Below are positions 26,412 to 33,744 of a stretch of DNA of 43,141 nt, piece after piece. The notes below the pieces were generated by a model. The model was given only the letters and a program-made list of their open reading frames with translations. It searched no databases and was not told where the DNA came from. Source of the DNA: Lachnospiraceae bacterium (GTDB lineage Bacteria > Bacillota > Clostridia > Lachnospirales > Lachnospiraceae); contig JAEEIN010000176.1 in NCBI GenBank assembly GCA_016281385.1, forward strand, positions 1 through 43,141, given 5' to 3'. The translations under genes and the position numbers were made by a program. Numbering within the stretch: the first letter of the stretch is position 1; every line of letters starts with the position of its first letter.

Positions 26412-27533
26412 TTACCAGATGCGGTAATTTCCGCTTAATGCAAGGAATGCAAAGAAGTACAGACAGTTGTCGTAATACCTTCTTACACCCTTTCTTAAAG
26501 GAGTTTCATAAAACTTCTTAAGCCATTCATTACTTATCTCGTTCTCTCCCGCTGCGATACCCGCCTCTGCAACCGTCGCAAGGATTCCGATGGGATGAAG
26601 TGCATCGGGACCTGCCACACGGCCGTCAATTTCATAGATGTGGAAGGAATCGGCCCTCATATCTTCAAGCAAAGCCTTCTGAATATTGGCACAGGCCTTG
26701 ATCTGACCTTCATCGATACCGTTCCAGAGATAGTCAAGTGCGATATTGGCAACGGTTCTGTAAGAATCCGAATAGAACCAGTCATGTCTGTCCCGTGTCC
26801 AGGGAAGGGGCCTTGACATGGGAGAACCGTCAAATTCTGCATACTCTGCGGAGAATCCCGTATCGGGATGACAAGCCTTTACCAGATATTCACGGCTTGC
26901 CTTGACCGCTTCCTTAAAGAACTCCCTGTCCTCTTCATATGCCCACTGTGCAAACAGTTCATAGAAATGAGGAAGATGATAGGAAGGATCTGTGAAGCTG
27001 CTTCCGGGAACAAAAAGGATCTGATGATTCTCATTGTTAAACATGGGAGCTCCGCCTCTTGTTGCGCTTCCCTTATGGATCATGGCCGAAAGGATATCCT
27101 TTGCTTCCTTTGAATACTCAAAGATGCCTTCTCCGTCACCCCATCTGTGTGATGCGAAGAATAAAGCCATCGCATAATATTCTTCTCCATCGGGAGCGGG
27201 GCCGTCGGCATTTTTATGTCCGTCGGTAGCACAGGACCATGCAAAATATCCTTCATTATATCCTTCGGTCATGAACATATTTGTTTTTGACCATTTCCAG
27301 ATGCGGTCAAATTCTTCTTTCATGTCAAGCTGAACACAGAGCATCATACCGTAACTCATACCCTCTGTTCTCGCATCGTTGTTTCCCGTATCAACGATAT
27401 AGCCCATATCATCGTCTACGGAAACGTATACCTTGTCGGGGCCGAAGAAATATTCCCATCTGATCTCTTCAAGGCGCTTTTTTGTTTCTTCATCGGATAC
27501 ACCGATTCGGTTAAAGAAGTTTTTATACTCCAT
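26412..27533 (-). CDS. Glycoside hydrolase family 8, reducing-end xylose-releasing exo-oligoxylanase-like (Rex)
   Basis: 'NDARTEGMSYGMMLCVQLDMKEEFDRIWKWSKTNMFMTEGYNEGYFAWSC', 'DGEEYYAMALFFASHRWGDGEG', 'WTRDRHDWFYSDSYRTVANIALDY'; no signal peptide; SD GGAGGG. Confidence 0.92.
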   Translation of the reverse strand: MEYKNFFNRIGVSDEETKKRLEEIRWEYFFGPDKVYVSVDDDMGYIVDTGNNDARTEGMSYGMMLCVQLDMKEEFDRIWKWSKTNMFMTEGYNEGYFAWSCATDGHKNADGPAPDGEEYYAMALFFASHRWGDGEGIFEYSKEAKDILSAMIHKGSATRGGAPMFNNENHQILFVPGSSFTDPSYHLPHFYELFAQWAYEEDREFFKEAVKASREYLVKACHPDTGFSAEYAEFDGSPMSRPLPWTRDRHDWFYSDSYRTVANIALDYLWNGIDEGQIKACANIQKALLEDMRADSFHIYEIDGRVAGPDALHPIGILATVAEAGIAAGENEISNEWLKKFYETPLRKGVRRYYDNCLYFFAFLALSGNYRIW

Positions 27534-27543
27534 ATTACCCTCC

Positions 27544-28176
27544 CTATCTTCTTGTTATTATTTTGGCCATATCCTCAAATGAAAGGCCGAAGGCAATTTC
27601 ATAAGTTCCCACACTTATGATCTTGTCATACCCATTCTCGCAAAGGTACTTGTCAAATTCCACCGCGGAATCCACAAGTCCCGCTTCGTACATTCTTCTT
27701 GCAACGCTTACGGAGCTGTCGCCTCTGACCACCAGGATCGTAACGCTTTCATCACCTGCGGTATATCCCGTTTCCTCTTCGGGCATGGGATCGATGCTTG
27801 CGGGAGTTTTCTCCTCTTCCGGTTCCGGAAGGATTGGATCAACGGTAACCTCATCAGGCTCCTTTAATTCGGGTATCGGTTCATCCGAAGAGCTTTCCGT
27901 GATATCTTCCTTGTTGCCCTGCTCATTATCCGAAATATCTGCTGTCTCGGGAGCCTTGTCGATCTCTTCCTTAACCTCCTCAACGGAAGTGCTCGTTTCG
28001 GAAGAAGTCTCTGTATTAATCTGTGTAAGAGTCGAGGATTCGATCATGCCGAGTTCCGTTGCCCTGAGTTTGATCTGTTCGTCAGTCAGCTTCTCGGGCT
28101 TACTGCCGATGCCCAGCACCAAAGCTGCCACTATCAGTCCCGCACCTATTCCTCTTGCGTAAGATTTAAGATTCAT
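27544..28176 (-). CDS. Membrane-anchored protein with MltG/YceG N-domain-like C-terminus, no lytic domain
   Basis: N-terminal TM, Glu/Pro/Ser-rich linker, then 'VTILVVRGDSSVSVARRMYEAGLVDSAVEFDKYLCENGYDKIISVGTYEIAFGLSFEDMAKIITRR', resembling the LysM-like start of MltG. Confidence 0.6.
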   Translation of the reverse strand: MNLKSYARGIGAGLIVAALVLGIGSKPEKLTDEQIKLRATELGMIESSTLTQINTETSSETSTSVEEVKEEIDKAPETADISDNEQGNKEDITESSSDEPIPELKEPDEVTVDPILPEPEEEKTPASIDPMPEEETGYTAGDESVTILVVRGDSSVSVARRMYEAGLVDSAVEFDKYLCENGYDKIISVGTYEIAFGLSFEDMAKIITRR

Positions 28177-28195
28177 TGTATCACCTGTTTACCAA

Positions 28196-29092
28196 TCACT
28201 TCTTATTTGCAAAAAGATCGATCACAAGCTTGACCTCTCCCACTCCGAGACCGAGTTCCTTGGCGATTGCCATGTTGGACTTGCCTTCTTCATGGAGCTT
28301 TCTGATAAGCTCGTTACTGTTCTTTTTGCCTTCATTGTCACGGTCGAAATGAAGTTCCACTTCGTTGTCCGCATTTATGGAAGGTCTGCTGCTTTCCTGC
28401 TTCTTTGCCTTTTCACGCTCGGGAAGCTTTATTGCACCCTTCTGCTGCTTGCCCGTTACAGGCTTTTTAACGGTCCTGGGCTTGGGCGTCTGGGCGGGGG
28501 TCACGGTCTTTACAGTAGCTTCTCCGGTTTCTTCGTTGGTTTCCACCGCAATGCGCTCCGGAATAAAAGGAACAAACTGTGCCGGCTCCTCGGCCTTTTC
28601 AGCGGTTTCTGCTTTGATCTCTTCCTTTATCTGCTCAAGGTCCTCTGTCCTTGCCTTTAAAACCTCTTCCTTGACTTCAAGCTCGCGGCCCTTTTCCGAA
28701 AGTTCCTCTTTCTTCTCCTTTAAGGCCTCATCGGTATTCTTAAGTTTCTCGCTCTTATCATTGAGCATATCATAAAGGAATACCGCTTCCTGATGATTGT
28801 CGTTGATCTTTTTAAGGACCGTGTCGGAATATTCCTCAACAGCCATAATCTTCTCATTGGAAACCTTCTCAAGCTGTCTCTCTGTCTTCTCCACAGAATA
28901 AGACACGGTCTCTTCGACCATGTCATCTATTCTTTCCCTGGCTGACTGAACTTCCTTTTCAACCATGTCCTTTATCATTTTTTCGTCGATCTTTGCATTT
29001 ACGGTTTCCTGCTTCTTTCCATCCGGCAAAAAGAAACTGCCCGCAAAAAACAGTATTCCAAGGATCAGTAAAACAATTGCTGCAGTACTCAT
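28196..29092 (-). CDS. Membrane-anchored coiled-coil protein with C-terminal helix-turn-helix-like segment (DUF6115-like)
   Basis: TM 'TAAIVLLILGILFFAGSFFL', long charged heptad-rich region, C-terminal 'NELIRKLHEEGKSNMAIAKELGLGVGEVKLVIDLF'. Confidence 0.6.
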   Translation of the reverse strand: MSTAAIVLLILGILFFAGSFFLPDGKKQETVNAKIDEKMIKDMVEKEVQSARERIDDMVEETVSYSVEKTERQLEKVSNEKIMAVEEYSDTVLKKINDNHQEAVFLYDMLNDKSEKLKNTDEALKEKKEELSEKGRELEVKEEVLKARTEDLEQIKEEIKAETAEKAEEPAQFVPFIPERIAVETNEETGEATVKTVTPAQTPKPRTVKKPVTGKQQKGAIKLPEREKAKKQESSRPSINADNEVELHFDRDNEGKKNSNELIRKLHEEGKSNMAIAKELGLGVGEVKLVIDLFANKK

Positions 29093-29100
29093 AACTCTCC

Positions 29101-29424
29101 TTATATCCGAACATCAAAAGAACCCGGACGGCCTTTGACTATCACCTTTCCTCCGTCCTCCGGTCCCTTCTTTTTTTCTCTGCGACGTCCACCGTCTCCC
29201 GTATACTCATTTGAACCTTTGTCAGCGGCGTCAAAATTGTTGTGATCATTGGTGGTCTCATCACTTCTGTTTACTGTATTAGCTTTATCATCCGTTTCCT
29301 GACGGACAACATCCGTGGCGTGCATATGCTGATGCACTCCTTTGTCATCCTCATTCTGAACGATCTGTGCGTAATCCGTTACTCTCGGGATCGACGCATT
29401 AAACTCCAAAGGACCTATAGCCAT
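29101..29424 (-). CDS. Hypothetical small hydrophilic protein in flagellar operon
   Basis: 107-aa ORF in tight operon context (9 nt from both neighbours), SD-like AGG upstream; no recognised domain. Confidence 0.65.
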   Translation of the reverse strand: MAIGPLEFNASIPRVTDYAQIVQNEDDKGVHQHMHATDVVRQETDDKANTVNRSDETTNDHNNFDAADKGSNEYTGDGGRRREKKKGPEDGGKVIVKGRPGSFDVRI

Positions 29425-29433
29425 ACAATACCT

Positions 29434-31020
29434 CTAATAGATAGCGGCCATCTTGACATCTCCCGCATCCTTTACGAAACGGCAGTATTTCATGGCGCCT
29501 TTAACAACCATCGATACATCACCGATAACGATCTTTGTTCCCGGGAATACATCTCCGGTAACGATCACCTCACCGGTAGTTTCCGCATCAAGAATATCCT
29601 GATACTGTTCCAGTTCTTTGACACAGGCTGCCATTCTTTCGCTGTTCTGCTTGTTAAGGATGGCCAGTTTCTGTATCTGCGCAAGCTGATCGGGAAGCAT
29701 CTTGACTCCTGCCTGGAGTTTCTGCTTTGCCCCTTCAAGTACGGGGGTGATGCTTGCCTGCTGCTTGTTTATCTCAGCGACTTCCTTCTGAAGATCCTGA
29801 AGACGCTTCTTAACATTTGCATCCACGCCAACTTCAACGATGGTGTCGGAGCCCATGCTGGAGCCCAGATTCTTTGTGGTTACGGAGATAGTTGCGGTGC
29901 AGCGTCCGGTGATGCATCCACGCTTACCGGAAACGCGTACTTCCGTTCCTGCAGTGATCTCACTGTGCATTATGGTTTCGCTGTCGACGGAACCTCCTGC
30001 AGTAACCTTTGCGTTTTCTATAAACTTTGAAACAACATTTCCGCCGGCCTTCAAAACGCCTTTGTGCATTCCGTTCATGCCTCTGGCGATGGTTATATTC
30101 TGGCCCGATTCAAGGTATGCGCCTTCAACAACGCCCATTACCTCGATGGAACCGCCGGCCTTGACGGAGAAGTTCTCACAGACATTTCCGTTAACCCTTA
30201 CGCTTCCGTCGTATTCAATGTTTCCGATGGAGTTGTCAACATTTTCAACTTCCAATACATTTGCAACGAATACCTTTCCTTCAACATAGGAAACGTGTCC
30301 GTCGACTTCAGAAGTGATCTCGGTCTTGGCTTCATTGATTGAGATATTATGTCCGTACTTTAAGATTGCGGGACGGACATCCCTCGGACGTATCCTCTCG
30401 CCCTTTACATTCGTTCCTGCTTCACCGGGAACTGCGGGAGTAAGACGTGCCAGAAGATCACCCTTTTTACAGTGATTGATGGTATTTAAGTTAAAGAAGT
30501 CAACGCTTCCGTCCTCATTAAGGGTGGGCCTTACCCTTGGATCGATGTTGAAGAAATAATCAATGACAGCATCGCTTCCCTGCTTTGCAGGAGTTCCCTT
30601 AGCAACAACAACATCGGTGCAATACTTCCTGTCTTTAAGGAAAGCATCGATGGCAGCATCGTCTATTCCGTAGGTAACAGCCCTTGAAGTAAGTTCGCTG
30701 ATAAACTCATTTTTAGGCATTAAAGGACCTCCCTCGAAAGGAGGGATAACCCTTACCGTTACAGTCATATTATCGGGGGAAATCGTTACTTTGACAAAAT
30801 CCGAATCCGCCCTTGTAAAAGGAGTGGTGGTTTTGACCGTTACAGGCTCTGAAAAGCCGTTTAAGACGGCAAGCATATCCTTCTGGTCGTAAAGGATGTT
30901 TTTGACGGTGAGATAATCAAGAAGTTCTTCTCTTCTTATACCCTCTCCGCCATCTGTTGCCGGATAAAATCTGATGGCACATTTGCCCTGATCGTTCGCG
31001 ATCTGAAAATAAGCGTTCAT
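29434..31020 (-). CDS. FapA family protein (DUF342)
   Basis: 'GDLLARLTPAVPGEAGTNVKGERIRPRD', glycine-rich repeats 'VRVNGNVCENFSVKAGGSIEVMGVVEGAYLESGQNITIARGMNG' and C-terminal coiled coil. Confidence 0.88.
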   Translation of the reverse strand: MNAYFQIANDQGKCAIRFYPATDGGEGIRREELLDYLTVKNILYDQKDMLAVLNGFSEPVTVKTTTPFTRADSDFVKVTISPDNMTVTVRVIPPFEGGPLMPKNEFISELTSRAVTYGIDDAAIDAFLKDRKYCTDVVVAKGTPAKQGSDAVIDYFFNIDPRVRPTLNEDGSVDFFNLNTINHCKKGDLLARLTPAVPGEAGTNVKGERIRPRDVRPAILKYGHNISINEAKTEITSEVDGHVSYVEGKVFVANVLEVENVDNSIGNIEYDGSVRVNGNVCENFSVKAGGSIEVMGVVEGAYLESGQNITIARGMNGMHKGVLKAGGNVVSKFIENAKVTAGGSVDSETIMHSEITAGTEVRVSGKRGCITGRCTATISVTTKNLGSSMGSDTIVEVGVDANVKKRLQDLQKEVAEINKQQASITPVLEGAKQKLQAGVKMLPDQLAQIQKLAILNKQNSERMAACVKELEQYQDILDAETTGEVIVTGDVFPGTKIVIGDVSMVVKGAMKYCRFVKDAGDVKMAAIY

Positions 31021-31050
31021 AATTGATACCCCATGCGTAAACCTTCCGGT

Positions 31051-31812
31051 TTATACGAAAAATCCCATGTATTTGCCCAACTTGTCTTTCATCTTCTGAA
31101 GAGCTCTTGTATGAAGCTGAGATACCCTGGATTCGGATACCTCAAGAACATAGCTGATTTCCTTTAAGGTAAGCTCCTCATAATAATAAAGCAGAATGAC
31201 TTTTCTTTCCTTCTCCGTAAGGAGCTCAAGAGATTTAGCCAGCTGCTCCTTAAGTTCCGCCTTCTCTATGGATTCCTCCGGGCTGTCAAAATGCGCTGTA
31301 AGATTCTTTTCATTTGGAACCTCATTGCCCGCTTCCATAAACTCATTCAGTGAAACAACATTCGTGACCTTCATCTGAGACTGCCAGTCACAGAGTTCAT
31401 CAGAGGTGATACCAAGCTTTACCGCTATCTCGTCATCCGTTGCGGGCCTGCCGGTGGCAACCTCTATCTCCTTCATGGCTGCGTCGATCTGACGCTGTCT
31501 CTGTCTGACGGTTCTGGGGATCCAGTCCATCTTTCTGATCTGATCGAGTATTGAACCCCTGATCCTTAAACTTGCGTAGGTCTCGAACTTGACATCTTTG
31601 GAAAGTTCGAATTTATCAATGGCGTCTATGAGACCGAAAATACCGTAGCTTACGAGATCGTCGTACTCGACGTTGTACCCTAAATACATGCTTAAGCGTC
31701 CCGCAACAAGCTTTACAAGGGGCGCATATTCAAGTATCAGTTGTTCTCTAAGCTCCGGTGTCTTCTTTGCCGAATATTCTTCCCAAAGTTTTTTCTTACC
31801 CTGTTCGTCCAT
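31051..31812 (-). CDS. fliA: RNA polymerase sigma factor, FliA/WhiG family (sigma-28)
   Basis: 'DLVSYGIFGLIDAIDKFELSKDVKFETYASLRIRGSILDQIRKMDWIPRTVRQRQRQI' and 'LYYYEELTLKEISYVLEVSESRVSQLHTRAL'. Confidence 0.95.
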   Translation of the reverse strand: MDEQGKKKLWEEYSAKKTPELREQLILEYAPLVKLVAGRLSMYLGYNVEYDDLVSYGIFGLIDAIDKFELSKDVKFETYASLRIRGSILDQIRKMDWIPRTVRQRQRQIDAAMKEIEVATGRPATDDEIAVKLGITSDELCDWQSQMKVTNVVSLNEFMEAGNEVPNEKNLTAHFDSPEESIEKAELKEQLAKSLELLTEKERKVILLYYYEELTLKEISYVLEVSESRVSQLHTRALQKMKDKLGKYMGFFV

Positions 31813-31828
31813 CCGTCAGTCCATCCTT

Positions 31829-32098
31829 TTAAGGATTATCCGTACTACCCTCATTCTCATTTTCGGGTGCCGGTTCTTTTTCTATAACCTCACCCTCAGG
31901 TGCGACAGTTTCCTTGTCCTGCTTTTCAAATGAATCCAGTATCATCCGGATGATACAGCCGATCATATAAAAAATAACAAGGGTCGCAAGCAATGCAATA
32001 AGCATTGAACTTAAATCAAAGCCTTTAAAGTATGTAAACAGCGCGGTCACAAGACCGGCTGTTAACATAAGTACCAAAGGCATCTGCCGTCTGGTCAT
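31829..32098 (-). CDS. Hypothetical two-TM small protein with acidic C-terminal tail
   Basis: 89 aa; two hydrophobic helices, then 'KQDKETVAPEGEVIEKEPAPENENEGSTDNP'; lies between cheD and fliA. Confidence 0.6.
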   Translation of the reverse strand: MTRRQMPLVLMLTAGLVTALFTYFKGFDLSSMLIALLATLVIFYMIGCIIRMILDSFEKQDKETVAPEGEVIEKEPAPENENEGSTDNP

Positions 32099-32101
32099 CG
32101 A

Positions 32102-32587
32102 TCAAATTGTCCTTTCATCCCTGCCTACGGCACGGATCACAAAATCTCCCGTTTCGGGATAAAAGATAACCGTACGTCCATAGGAATCTCCCGTATCCTC
32201 CGAAAGGATCGGAATATTGAGTTCCTTAAGTTTCTTCTTGCTGGCTTCTACGTTTCTGTCCCCGACACGTACAAGCTCGGTCTTATTTTGGAATGCGAAC
32301 ATCTGTGCTCCGCCGGCGATCTTGGCCACCATTCGGTTTCTTTTTGCACCCAGCTGTTCCATAAGACGCACCAGTTCCGTAATACCCGTGTCTGCAAATT
32401 TATAGATATTATTATTCTGCCTGATCGCAGTGGAATCAGGCAGCATTACATGTGCCAGACCTCCGATCTTTGTTATCGGATCCCTTATGGCAACACCCAC
32501 ACAGGAACCCAGCCCCAGAGTGGTTACTCCGTCCGGGGCTTTGCAGGTCTTAAGATCGGCCATACCAACCTTTATAATTTCACTCAT
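32102..32587 (-). CDS. cheD: Chemoreceptor glutamine deamidase CheD
   Basis: 'TTLGLGSCVGVAIRDPITKIGGLAHVMLPDS', 'AKIAGGAQMF', 'EDTGDSYGRTVIFYPETG'. Confidence 0.96.
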   Translation of the reverse strand: MSEIIKVGMADLKTCKAPDGVTTLGLGSCVGVAIRDPITKIGGLAHVMLPDSTAIRQNNNIYKFADTGITELVRLMEQLGAKRNRMVAKIAGGAQMFAFQNKTELVRVGDRNVEASKKKLKELNIPILSEDTGDSYGRTVIFYPETGDFVIRAVGRDERTI

Positions 32588-32614
32588 GTTCAGTCCTCTG
32601 TACCGCTTGGCGGT

Positions 32615-33235
32615 TTAAATTGTCAGACCCAATGCTCCAAGTATTTTAGCATAGGACTCAAGATCCGGAACAAGAACGAAGAATCCGTCCAGATCATAAT
32701 CATCAGTAAACTGCGTCTGAATCAGAAGGATCTTGTCTCCCAGGGTGCCGAATTCAATGGCGGGTACGCTTAAGATAGCGCCTGCCATATCGATCGTAAG
32801 ATCCGGTACGGAAGGATAGATGACCAGATTCGTAAGGGTGGATAATGAGTTAAGATAAGCACCCGTTATAATGTTTCCGATCTCCTTAAGTGCCGAGGAT
32901 TCGATCTCGCTGAATTCACCGTCGGGTGAAAGCTCCATCCCCATAAGCTTGGAAACAAGATGTCTTGCGGCATCCTTTCTTAACAAGAACATGATACTTC
33001 CGGTGATATCGCCCTCTACGCAGAGATAGATACCTGCCATGATCTGCTCTTCTCCTCCCATGAGTTCTCCCAGTTCGTCGAACTCAAGGAGTTTAACCTG
33101 CGGAACCTTCATATCGACCTTGCACTGTAAAAGCTGTGCAAGGGCCGTTGTTGCGTTTCCGGCTCCAATGTTTCCTATTTCCTTTAACACGTCGTAATAC
33201 TGTTCCGACATGCTCTCCAATGTAATATCGCTCAT
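32615..33235 (-). CDS. cheC: Chemotaxis phosphatase CheC
   Basis: Two copies of the active-site pattern: 'VLKEIGNIGAGNATTAL' and 'ALKEIGNIITGAYLNSL'. Confidence 0.95.
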   Translation of the reverse strand: MSDITLESMSEQYYDVLKEIGNIGAGNATTALAQLLQCKVDMKVPQVKLLEFDELGELMGGEEQIMAGIYLCVEGDITGSIMFLLRKDAARHLVSKLMGMELSPDGEFSEIESSALKEIGNIITGAYLNSLSTLTNLVIYPSVPDLTIDMAGAILSVPAIEFGTLGDKILLIQTQFTDDYDLDGFFVLVPDLESYAKILGALGLTI

Positions 33236-33261
33236 ATTGCCTCCGAATGCACGAAGTGATG

Positions 33262-33729
33262 TTATTCTTTTTCTGCGACTACGGCGTTAAGGTCAAGCAG
33301 TGAAATGAGTCCTGCTTCACACTTACCGACGCTTGATACGAACAGCTGATGCTCTGCGGTGTTATCTGCGGAAACCTTCTCAACCTGGCTCTCCTCAAGA
33401 GTAACAACCTCTCTTACTTCGTCGACCACTATGCCGACCATGCCATACTGTTCGAGTTTTAAGATGATGATCCTTGATTTCTTTGTTATCTCATCATCCG
33501 CAAGTCCCATCTTGAGTCTCAATGAAAGTACCGGGATAACCTCACCTCTTAAGTTGATAACACCTTTGATGTAAGGCTGAACCTTTGGGACTCTTGTGAT
33601 GTGGACCATACGGGAAATGGTCTCAACATAGGAAATATTGATTCCGTATGCTTCGTTTCCCACCTGTATAACTATATACTGTGTCGTGGTATCAAGGTTT
33701 GAACCTTCCAGAACTTTTAATTCGTCCAT
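33262..33729 (-). CDS. cheW: Chemotaxis adaptor CheW
   Basis: 'QYIVIQVGNEAYGINISYVETISRMVHITRVPKVQPYIKGVINLRGEVIPVLSLRLKMG'. Confidence 0.96.
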   Translation of the reverse strand: MDELKVLEGSNLDTTTQYIVIQVGNEAYGINISYVETISRMVHITRVPKVQPYIKGVINLRGEVIPVLSLRLKMGLADDEITKKSRIIILKLEQYGMVGIVVDEVREVVTLEESQVEKVSADNTAEHQLFVSSVGKCEAGLISLLDLNAVVAEKE

Positions 33730-33744
33730 CTTTTGCCCCTCCTG

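Noticed and set aside
27617-28162. 181-aa plus-strand ORF rich in Ser/Ile/Val
   Set aside because: Antisense of the Glu/Pro/Ser-rich MltG-like gene; the biased composition mirrors the complementary strand.
29242-30030. 262-aa plus-strand ORF
   Set aside because: Crosses antisense over two supported genes (29101..29424 and FapA), no domain signal.
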